Shown one piece after another: positions 1 to 6,963 of a stretch of DNA of 64,000 nucleotides (position 1 is the first letter of the stretch; each line of letters opens with the position of its first letter). A model generated the notes under the pieces. That model saw only the letters and a list, made by a program, of their open reading frames with translations, was not told the origin of the DNA and did not search any database. Source of the stretch: Palsa-504 sp963844625 (GTDB taxonomy: Bacteria; Actinomycetota; Actinomycetes; Streptosporangiales; Streptosporangiaceae); NCBI GenBank assembly GCA_963844625.1, contig CAWJPF010000018.1, positions 248,001 to 312,000 on the forward strand. Direction: 5' to 3'. Position numbers and translations under genes: made by a program.

Positions 1-2
1 AG

Positions 3-830
3 GCGGCCCGCGAGCTGTACGCGCACGCCGAGGCGCATGCGCGCATGGTCCGGGCGCTGGCGCTCGGCTACCCGCAGCTACCCGGACGGATCGCCCTGGG
101 TGAGGTGCTGGTCGTGCTCGGGCGGTACCGCGAGGCACTGGCCGAGTTCGAGACGGCCGCTGCCATCGCCAGCGGCGAGGAGTGCGACCGCGCCACCCAG
201 GCCTGGATCGAGCACAAGCTCGCCGACGTGCACCACCGGCTGGGTGACTGGGACCTGGCCGAAGCCCATCTCGCGGTGGTGACCGAACTGGTGGAGGACG
301 CCGGGCCGGGACGGCTGGCGCGGGTGCAGGCCGACCACGCCGTCGTCGCGTACCGGCGCGGTGACGCTGGCCAGGCGGCTGAGCTTGGCCAGGCCGCCCT
401 GCGGTCGGCCCGGGCCGCCGGCGACCCCGAGGCGACCGCGCAGGCCCTGAACGTGCTCGGCATGCTCGCGGCGCGGGCCGGGGACACCGGCGCGGCAGAG
501 GCTTTCCTGCGGGAGAGCCTGGCCGAGGCCAGGGGCGGCGCCGAACCAGGGGCGGCCGTGGCGGCGCTGAACAATCTGGCCCGGCTGCTGGCCGAGGTCA
601 GCCGTGGCCGCGAGGCGCTGGCGGCCGCGGCCGAGGCGCTTGAGCTCGGCAGCGAGCTGGGTGACCAGCACCGCGTGGCGGCCCTGCACACAAACCTGGC
701 CGACCTATTGCACGCCGACGGCCAGCATGACGCCGCTATGACTCACCTGAAGGAGGCGGCCAGGCGGTTCGCCTCGGTCGACGTCGGTGACGTGCCACGG
801 CCCGAGATCTGGACCCTGGTCGAGTGGTAG
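3..830 (+). CDS. TPR-repeat protein, C-terminal part (start lies before the window)
   Basis: The reading frame is open from the first bases to a TAG at 828-830. The 275 visible residues are almost wholly alpha-helical tetratricopeptide repeats, Ala/Leu/Arg rich, with recurring A-x-x-x-L-G/N-x-L-A patterns (for example the stretches around residues 145-165 and 185-205). Such tails are usual in actinobacterial SARP/AfsR-type, LuxR-type or NB-ARC/TPR regulators, where they act as protein-interaction or ligand-sensing modules. No DNA-binding domain is visible because the N-terminus is off the window, so the full function cannot be named. It converges on the sigma-factor gene, with only 3 bases between the stops. 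Confidence 0.75.
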   Translation, partial: AARELYAHAEAHARMVRALALGYPQLPGRIALGEVLVVLGRYREALAEFETAAAIASGEECDRATQAWIEHKLADVHHRLGDWDLAEAHLAVVTELVEDAGPGRLARVQADHAVVAYRRGDAGQAAELGQAALRSARAAGDPEATAQALNVLGMLAARAGDTGAAEAFLRESLAEARGGAEPGAAVAALNNLARLLAEVSRGREALAAAAEALELGSELGDQHRVAALHTNLADLLHADGQHDAAMTHLKEAARRFASVDVGDVPRPEIWTLVEW

Positions 831-833
831 GGG

Positions 834-2396
834 CTAGACGCCGACGCTGAGCACCACCGTGACCGTCTGGCCACCTGGGTTCACCGTAATCGTCCCGTCG
901 AGCGCGACCAGGCTGGTCGACGTCACGGTGATCGTCGCGGTCGCGCCGTTCGCGAGCGAACCCGACGAGGGCGAGACCGTCAGCTTGCCCGCCAGCGCGG
1001 ATCCGGCCGTGATCGAGTAGTCGCTGACCGGACCGCCGTGAGCCGTGATCGTAAGCTGCCCGCTCGCGGTGCCGTTGACCGTGACCAGATCCACCGTGCC
1101 GGGCGAGGCCGTCACGGTACCCTGGCTCACCGCCGCGGCCGGCGACGACGATGAGCCCGCCGCCGGGGTGGCCGCGGACGGCGACGACGCCGAGGCGGAC
1201 GAGGCCGGACCGGGCGCGGCCGGGCCGGGCGCGGCCGAGATGCCGGGCGAATCGGGCGCGGTCGCGCCGCCGGAGATCAACGCCACCGGCGCGAGCCCGC
1301 TCCTGGCGCCCGCCAACGGGCCTTTGGGCGCAGCGGACTTGTCCCCCGAACTGGCCGCCGCGCTGTGCATCGCTCCGCCCGCCGGCCCGGCCGCGGCGGA
1401 GGGGCCATGCGAGCCGCCGCCGATGATCGCGATCACGACGACTCCGGCCGCCACGACCGCCGTCGCGGTCCCGGCGACCATGGCGTGCGAATGGTGCAGC
1501 GCGGCGCGGGCCGACCGCGGAGCCCGGTGCCACGGCGCCGGACCGGGCGGGCGGGCGGGCCGCGGAAAGCCGGCCGGGCCAAACGGGCCAGCGCGGTTCG
1601 CTACGCCGAGCCGGTGCGCGAGCCCGGCGGGCGTGCGGTCGGCCATTACCCTCAGCAGCTGGTCACGAAACCCGGGGGTGAGCACGGCGAGCGGTGCCAG
1701 GCCGGCAAGCAGCGCCGGGCTCAGCTCGCGGCGCTTGCGCTCACCGCAGACCGCACATCGCTCGATGTGCCGGCTGATCCGCTTGCGCAGCAGCACCGTC
1801 AGCTGACCGTCCCAGCCCGTCAGCATGGCGTCGAGCTCGGCGCATCCGTCCCGACCGGTCCGCGCCACCAGCAGCGCGCCGAGGGATCTTTCCAGCTGGC
1901 TGCGGGCGCGGGACAGCAGTGCGTGGGCATGGTTACGCGACACCCCGAGCGCATCGGCGAGATCGTCACCGGCCAGTTCCTGGCCCAGGCTCAGCTCAAT
2001 TACGTCCCGTTCGCCCGGGTTCAGCCCATCGATCCCATCCCTGACCAGCTCCTGCAGGTCCGCTCGTTCCGCCTCACGGCCGGGCGCGGCCGACTGGGCC
2101 GGTACGTCCGGGGCGTCGTCGAGCGCTGAGGTGCTGCGCCCGGCGCGTAGCCGCCGGAAGCATTCGTTACGCGCGACCGCGTAGAGCCACGGCCGGAGCT
2201 TGGCCGGGTCGCGAAGCGCGCGCAGTTTGGCCGCGGCGATGAGGAAGGTGTCCTGCACGACGTCGGCGGCGTCGGCGGGTTCGCGGAGCACGGAGCCGCA
2301 GTAGGCGTAGAGCGGCCCGGCGTACCGGTCGTAGGCCTCAGCGAGCCCGGCAGGATCGCCGGCCACGATCGCGGCGACAACGTCACGGTCCTCCAT
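834..2396 (-). CDS. ECF sigma factor fused to zinc-finger/membrane/Ig-like domain
   Basis: A 520-residue protein. Residues about 15-85 are sigma-70 region 2 (AEAYDRYAGPLYAYC, DVVQDTFL, RPWLYAVARNECFRRLR) and about 125-170 region 4 (NPGERDVIELSLGQELAGDD, then a helix-turn-helix with GVSRNHAHALLSRAR). The anti-sigma-type zinc motif HxxxCxxC follows (H210, C214, C217), then a Pro-rich linker, one transmembrane helix (about 306-327) and an Ala/Ser/Pro-rich stretch. The C-terminal ~95 residues look like a beta-sandwich (repeated TVxxxG, SGSLANGATATITVTS). Ordinary ECF factors are ~180-200 residues and have a separate anti-sigma. Fusions of this kind are known in Actinobacteria (ECF groups with C-terminal extensions such as ECF52/53). 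Inference: an outside signal sensed by the Ig-like domain controls a membrane-tethered sigma factor. ATG start. Confidence 0.85.
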   Translation of the reverse strand: MEDRDVVAAIVAGDPAGLAEAYDRYAGPLYAYCGSVLREPADAADVVQDTFLIAAAKLRALRDPAKLRPWLYAVARNECFRRLRAGRSTSALDDAPDVPAQSAAPGREAERADLQELVRDGIDGLNPGERDVIELSLGQELAGDDLADALGVSRNHAHALLSRARSQLERSLGALLVARTGRDGCAELDAMLTGWDGQLTVLLRKRISRHIERCAVCGERKRRELSPALLAGLAPLAVLTPGFRDQLLRVMADRTPAGLAHRLGVANRAGPFGPAGFPRPARPPGPAPWHRAPRSARAALHHSHAMVAGTATAVVAAGVVVIAIIGGGSHGPSAAAGPAGGAMHSAAASSGDKSAAPKGPLAGARSGLAPVALISGGATAPDSPGISAAPGPAAPGPASSASASSPSAATPAAGSSSSPAAAVSQGTVTASPGTVDLVTVNGTASGQLTITAHGGPVSDYSITAGSALAGKLTVSPSSGSLANGATATITVTSTSLVALDGTITVNPGGQTVTVVLSVGV

Positions 2397-2471
2397 GCCG
2401 CAATACGCTAGTTCGGATGCCGCATTCGGGTCAGCAAGAACGCGATAACCAGATAGCGGGATATGACAGGC

Positions 2472-3629
2472 TCAGCCGTAACAAGCCTGCGCCCATTCGG
2501 ATATGAGCGTGACCAGGCCGGTCAGCCTGCGGACCGCCGCGGCGGCCGAGGTGTCCCGGCCGTAGGACCTTCGGCCGAGGTCATCGCGGATCGCGCGGCC
2601 CACGAGCACCGGGCCGAACCAGCTGTACTTAGCCGCACCTGACGCCGCGATGGTGCCCCTTACCTTGTCCGCGGAGCCGGACCAGCCGCCGTCACGCAGG
2701 CCGCCGATATAGCCGTCAATGGCAGTCTCGGCGAGCTCGGGCAGCAGCGCCACGTCCATCAAGCCGTCAGTGAAGCTGTCCACGACCAGGTTGGCGACGT
2801 CCTCACCGATGGCGCCCTCTCCGGCGAACGACCAGTCAAGCAGCACCGAGGCGCCGGCGTCGTCCACCAGGTTGGCCGGCCAGACGTCAAGGTGACACAG
2901 GGTCCGGTCAGCCAGCCGGGTCAGGGTGACCATCAGCTCCCGGTCGGCCCACAGCCGCTGAAGCCGGCGCCGGACCTCGGGCGGCCATGCGGCCACGGCC
3001 GGATGGTCCCAGTCGGCGGCTTCGATGCTGACCATGGCGCCGGGGCCTTCGGCCAGGTATTGCGTCAGCCAGCGGCGGGACAGCCACGGGATGTCGGGTA
3101 CCCGGCCGGCCCAGCGCGCCTGCGCGGCGCCTAGCTCACGGGCGAAGCGGGCCAGCCTCGGCACCGTCCAGTCGAAGCCGCCGGCACCGCCGACGTCGGC
3201 CAGCCACAATTCAACGCCGCGATCGGGGCGGGCCTTCGCCTCGAGGACGGTGGCCGCGGCGATGCCCTCCGCGGCGTATGCGGTGCCAGCCAGGCCGGTT
3301 TCGTAGGCGAGCCACTCACGCCGCCAGTAGTTCCAGTGCACTGGCTCATCGCTGGTCCGCCAGGCTTTCGGCGGCTCCGCCTGGTCCGGAAGCCGGGCGA
3401 CCTTGAGGATCGCCGAGCCGGCCGGGCCGCGCACCCGCCAGATCCCGCCGGTCGCGGCGTTAGCCAGTCCGTGCCGCAGCGGTTCGGCCGCCAGGACGGT
3501 ATCACCGACGGCGCAGGGGACGCCGGAAATGGTCAGCGTGGTTCCATCGCCCACGTCGAGGGCGACGCCGGGCGCGGACGGGCTACCGTTGACCGGCAGC
3601 GGACGGATTCCCCCGGGACTGTGCCGCAC
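2472..3629 (-). CDS. APH-family phosphotransferase (aminoglycoside/choline-kinase fold)
   Basis: The protein has the kinase catalytic loop CHLDVWPANL (Brenner motif HxDxxxxN) followed by the metal-binding segment LLDWSFAGEG, both diagnostic of the APH/choline-kinase superfamily, and an N-lobe ATP-binding region (GGIWRVRGPAGSAILKV, with the probable lysine in LKV). The nearest plausible start is the GTG at 3627-3629, giving 385 residues; an open frame continues to 4151 but that part is low-complexity and overlaps a decayed transporter gene. Substrate unknown: members phosphorylate small alcohols, amino sugars or antibiotics, and resistance cannot be inferred. It stands alone on the minus strand behind the sigma-factor gene. 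Confidence 0.75.
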   Translation of the reverse strand: MRHSPGGIRPLPVNGSPSAPGVALDVGDGTTLTISGVPCAVGDTVLAAEPLRHGLANAATGGIWRVRGPAGSAILKVARLPDQAEPPKAWRTSDEPVHWNYWRREWLAYETGLAGTAYAAEGIAAATVLEAKARPDRGVELWLADVGGAGGFDWTVPRLARFARELGAAQARWAGRVPDIPWLSRRWLTQYLAEGPGAMVSIEAADWDHPAVAAWPPEVRRRLQRLWADRELMVTLTRLADRTLCHLDVWPANLVDDAGASVLLDWSFAGEGAIGEDVANLVVDSFTDGLMDVALLPELAETAIDGYIGGLRDGGWSGSADKVRGTIAASGAAKYSWFGPVLVGRAIRDDLGRRSYGRDTSAAAAVRRLTGLVTLISEWAQACYG

Positions 3630-3670
3630 GCATCCACCGTATCGGCGATAGCCCGCCGGGCAGAACCGGC

Positions 3671-3850
3671 TTACTTCAGGCCCGTTCCGGCCACGCCTTC
3701 GACGATTTGCCGCTGCGCCAGCAAGAAGACGAAGACCAGCGGCAAGGCGCCGAGCACCGCAGAGGCCATCTGCAGGGCGCTCACGATCCCTACCCCGGTG
3801 ACGACCGTGCCGAGACCGGCCGGGATGGTCATCATGGTCTGGCCAAACTC
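3671..3850 (-). pseudogene. Remnant of a sugar ABC-transporter permease (MalG type), C-terminal tail
   Basis: Read on the minus strand, the 58 codons before the TAA at 3671-3673 encode a segment running from EFGQTMMTIPAGL through MASAVLGALPLVFVFLLAQ to RQIVEGVAGTGLK. This is the typical end of carbohydrate ABC permeases of the MalG family (last transmembrane helix followed by QRxxVxGxxxGxxK). The preceding five-sixths of the gene, including the EAA loop, is missing, and upstream codons look unrelated. No binding protein, partner permease or ATPase lies nearby. Family recognition is by motif; the amount lost and when are inference. Confidence 0.65.
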
Positions 3851-4663
3851 CGGAGCGGCTGGTCTTGGACAGCGTGACCGGATTGGGGAACATCGGTACG
3901 TTCGGGGTAATTGTGCTTGTGCTTTTTACGGCGGTCAGGAGTGCGGCTGGAGCAGGCCGAGGGGGCTGGGCGTCGCGAACTCGACGGTCAGGACCGACCC
4001 GCCGCCGGGCCCGGGGCGATACCGGCCTGCGCCGGAAGGTAGGGCGGCCGCTGCGCGCGGAAGAGGGCCAGCATGTGCCGCGCACCGGCATGGGTGGCGA
4101 CGAGCTCGACGGCCCGCAGCCGCGTGCCCGCGCTGGCGCCGGGACCAGCATCGGTGAAAGCCGTGATCCGAATCGGCTCGCTGGCCGCCAGCGTGGCCGG
4201 GGTCAGCAGAAGCCGCGTGTCGGCCTCGCCCTCGGCGAGCTGAGACCGCGCCGACGGTGACAGGCCGATCCACAGGTCAGCGACCAGCTGGTCAGCCGCC
4301 ATCTGGCGCGCGCAGGTCAGCGGCCAGAGCCGCCTGGTAGGCGCCGGCCGCGTCCGGAGCAACGGCGCGGACGTCGATGCGCGCCTGACCCGTGCCGCAG
4401 CTGGCCGTGCGGGCCGTGCCTGTCGTGCGGGCCGGCCCGGCCGACCAGGCCGGCTGGCCCGTGAAGGCCGGAATGGCGTGGACGGGCCGGCTTTTCCTTC
4501 GACCTTCATTCCGCTTCCATAGCGCGAATACCTGCAAAAGCGGCATTTCGCAAAAAGTCACCATTACGGCCGCGGAGCGGTCGGGGGCTAACGGGCAAAA
4601 TGATGGTATCCGTGGTTATTGGCGTCAATGTTCCGATGGCGGAGATATGCGAGAACAGTGCCG
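3851..4663. other. Decayed or non-coding region, about 0.8 kb
   Basis: No gene with good start, length and codon use is seen. On the minus strand, about 3990-4330 reads as a protein-like segment (WIGLSPSARSQLAEGEA, RLLLTPATLAASEPIRITAF, RLRAVELVATHAGARHMLAL), and the frame then appears to shift near 4000 into GSVLTVEFATPSPLGLLQ. This looks like an old gene end with a frameshift, not a spacer, but I do not recognise the family. Together with the transporter tail just before it, the stretch is probably the debris of a carbohydrate-use locus (inference). Confidence 0.4.
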
Positions 4664-5392
4664 CTAAAGAACAGTGCGGCCGGAATCGGCGCGGCCGGAA
4701 TCGGCGGACGTCGGGATGACGGCCGCGGCCAGCTTGGTCTCGTGGGCGGGCAACTGGAGGGCGGAACGGGTGAATTCGGCGGCGATGTCGTGCCACAGGC
4801 TGGCCCGGCGAAGCATCGGATGATCGCCGCCCCTGACCTCGATGGCCGCGACCTCGGTTACCGCCCGGGCTCGTTCGGCGTAGGCCCAGGTCTCGTCCGG
4901 ACTGGTGATGCTGTCCACGCTCCCGTGTACTAGCAGTACGCGCCGCCCGGTGAGCTGGCTGACCGGCTCACCGGGCGGTAGCCAGGGCGCCAGGCCCGCC
5001 ACGGCCGACACGGCGGCGTGCCCAGCCACGCGGAAGGCGGCCCGTGCACCCATGGAGTGTCCGACCAAGACCATCGGCACCGGGCCGAACTCGGCTCCGA
5101 TATGGTCGAGAATCCGGCTCAGGTCGGGCACGGGCGAAGCCTGCTCGCCGTTCCATCCCCGGACCAGCAGGCGCGGCCGGACGACTACAGCGCCACTCCC
5201 CCGGAGCGTGTGTTTAATGGCTTGGGCGACTGGGATCATGCGCAGCACCGCGAGCTGAAGGGAGCTGGTGGGTTCCGTGCTGACAGACTGGCCGCCGTGT
5301 ACGATCACCACGACCCCAGCGACGCCAGCGGCCGGGCCGCCGCCCCTCACGCGAGAAAGCGTCTCGCCGCTTGTCACAGTTCCCTCCCGCAC
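4664..5392 (-). CDS. Alpha/beta-fold hydrolase
   Basis: A 242-residue protein with the alpha/beta hydrolase layout: VVVIVHGG near residue 30 (oxyanion loop), nucleophile elbow GHSMG (about residue 112), acid in HGSVDSITS and histidine in GGDHPMLRR. Catalytic triad complete. The size suits small esterases or dienelactone-hydrolase/BAAT-like enzymes; the substrate cannot be told. No export signal, so probably cytoplasmic. The last ~20 residues are a low-complexity tail (SADSGRADSGR) made by a short direct repeat at the 3' end. Single gene, divergent from the membrane gene at 5765. Confidence 0.75.
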   Translation of the reverse strand: MREGTVTSGETLSRVRGGGPAAGVAGVVVIVHGGQSVSTEPTSSLQLAVLRMIPVAQAIKHTLRGSGAVVVRPRLLVRGWNGEQASPVPDLSRILDHIGAEFGPVPMVLVGHSMGARAAFRVAGHAAVSAVAGLAPWLPPGEPVSQLTGRRVLLVHGSVDSITSPDETWAYAERARAVTEVAAIEVRGGDHPMLRRASLWHDIAAEFTRSALQLPAHETKLAAAVIPTSADSGRADSGRTVL

Positions 5393-5764
5393 GTGCCTAG
5401 GGTCACACTAACAGGCCTTTTGAGCCGTGGCGGTGCGGGTGCTTTACAGGTCACGGGCGCGGGCGCCTCGCGGTCGGTCGTGGGCGCGGGCGGGTGGCCG
5501 ACGCGGCCGAGCGTGCCGGCGGGGAGCCTTCGCACCCGAACAACTAAGCTGTGACCATAGGCTCTTCCCTTCTGCCTCGCACTCGTGTTCTAATTAGGTA
5601 TGGATCGATTCGGCGAGGTAGGAGTGCGATCGGGTGGCTCCCCACCTGCATAGCACGGCCGAGCCCTACTCTGCCTGCGCCCGCATGCAGGTGAGCGCTT
5701 CGTAGGTCGGGTCCGCAAGCCGACCGTCCGTCCGGAGCTAGACCGCACGCTGGAGGTGAATACG
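5393..5764. other. Divergent intergenic region, no gene seen
   Basis: Leader region for the three-gene wall module that starts at 5765. It contains a relatively AT-rich stretch at about 5575-5610 that could hold a promoter, but no clear -35/-10 pair or operator is evident. The only strong signal is the GGAGG ribosome-binding site at 5752-5756. Confidence 0.4.
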
Positions 5765-6889
5765 ATGGACGATGATTTCGAAAGCTTTAACGATCAGGAC
5801 GACGAATGGCTCTCTGAAATAGAAACCAGGGCCATGGATCTCGAGAACGAGTTCTCCGACTGGCGCGAGTCGCGCTCGCGCGAGCTCACGGAGGCCCGGG
5901 CCCGCAAGCTGGCCGAGTCTCGCGCGCGTGAGCGGGCCGAGTCCGTGTACCGCCGGGAAGCGGCACCTGGCCCGGCTCGGGCGGCTTCCCGTCGCGGCAG
6001 CCGCGATGCCAGCCCCGCAGTAGACGACGAACCCGTCGCCGCCGTCCGGGCGGCGACGTGGACTGCGAGCGCGGAGGGCCGGGCCGACCCGGACGCCATC
6101 CCATCGCCGACCGAGGAGCGCAGGAGGGCGCTAATCGAGCAAGGCCGACCCAGTATCGGGCGCGTCCGCTCGTCCCGCCGACGCAAGATAACGATCGTGA
6201 CGGCCGCCCTGGTCGCCTTCCTCACCATCCTGGCGATGATTGTCTTCAGGAAGGGCCCGTCATGGCCGGCCAGCGTAGCTACCGTGCAGAGCGAAATCTC
6301 GGCCGCCTGCGAGAACACGAATGTGGCGTCAGAACCGGGACAGGTGAACTTCGCCTGCGGCGAGGCCACCCGCCAGGTCCTCTGGGTTTTCGCCCTGATG
6401 ACCAGCAATGACAACCCGAATTACAGCGATCCGAAGAGCGGCAGGCTCGGACTCGAGCCGATTACGCCGACGCAGGGCGGTGAGGTGGCCTGGTCGCTGG
6501 ATCTGCACCACCCCTATAACCCGCAGGACCCGGTCGACAGCCTGACGGTCGCGGCCCGGGCGATCAACAACATCATCGGCGGGGCCACGCTGACCAATGC
6601 GAAGGGCAGTCCCGCGGTCCAGCCCGGACTGGAAAGCAGTCCGGCGAACTGCGCCCGGTATACGGGATCATCGGCCATCGTCTCACGGGCCGGCTTCCCC
6701 GATGTTTGTGCCCAGCCGGTGACCAGCCCGTCGGGGCAGGCAGCGCTCGTAGCCGACGTGTACCGCCAGTGGCTTGTGGGCGCCACGGCCACGGCCGCCA
6801 ATAACGTCAGCATCCTGTTCGAGAATGCCAATAACCCCGGTAATGCGGAAGTCCAAACCATTCTCAAAACGCTGCCCGGGGCCAGTTAG
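5765..6889 (+). CDS. Membrane-anchored protein of unknown function, first gene of a wall-associated module
   Basis: 374 residues. The ATG at 5765 follows GGAGG (5752-5756) at 8 bases, so I prefer it to the GTG at 5756 that overlaps the site. The N-terminal ~145 residues are cytoplasmic and highly charged, with an acidic head (DDDFESFNDQDDEW) then an Arg/Glu-rich probable coiled coil (SRSRELTEARARKLAESRAR). One transmembrane helix at about 148-167 is preceded by SSRRRK (inside). The C-terminal ~200 residues are outside and contain four cysteines (SAACEN, FACGEA, NCARYT, DVCAQP), perhaps two disulphides. I do not recognise a domain. Two further secreted or membrane genes follow at 74 and 32 bases, so it probably works with the wall hydrolase. 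Confidence 0.7.
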   Translation: MDDDFESFNDQDDEWLSEIETRAMDLENEFSDWRESRSRELTEARARKLAESRARERAESVYRREAAPGPARAASRRGSRDASPAVDDEPVAAVRAATWTASAEGRADPDAIPSPTEERRRALIEQGRPSIGRVRSSRRRKITIVTAALVAFLTILAMIVFRKGPSWPASVATVQSEISAACENTNVASEPGQVNFACGEATRQVLWVFALMTSNDNPNYSDPKSGRLGLEPITPTQGGEVAWSLDLHHPYNPQDPVDSLTVAARAINNIIGGATLTNAKGSPAVQPGLESSPANCARYTGSSAIVSRAGFPDVCAQPVTSPSGQAALVADVYRQWLVGATATAANNVSILFENANNPGNAEVQTILKTLPGAS

Positions 6890-6963
6890 CTACATAAGTC
6901 GGGCACATCCAGCGATTCCCTCGATAACGACGATTAAGTGAAATTGTGGAAGAAGGTGATTTC

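Noticed and set aside
834..2300. Long plus-strand open frames opposite the sigma-factor gene (for example 1045-1806)
   Set aside because: They mirror the GC-rich third-codon pattern of the real gene and have no recognisable motif; the minus-strand frame has complete sigma motifs.
2472..3629. Aminoglycoside-resistance gene
   Set aside because: The APH fold is clear, but the superfamily includes many sugar, choline and unknown kinases; nothing ties it to a drug.
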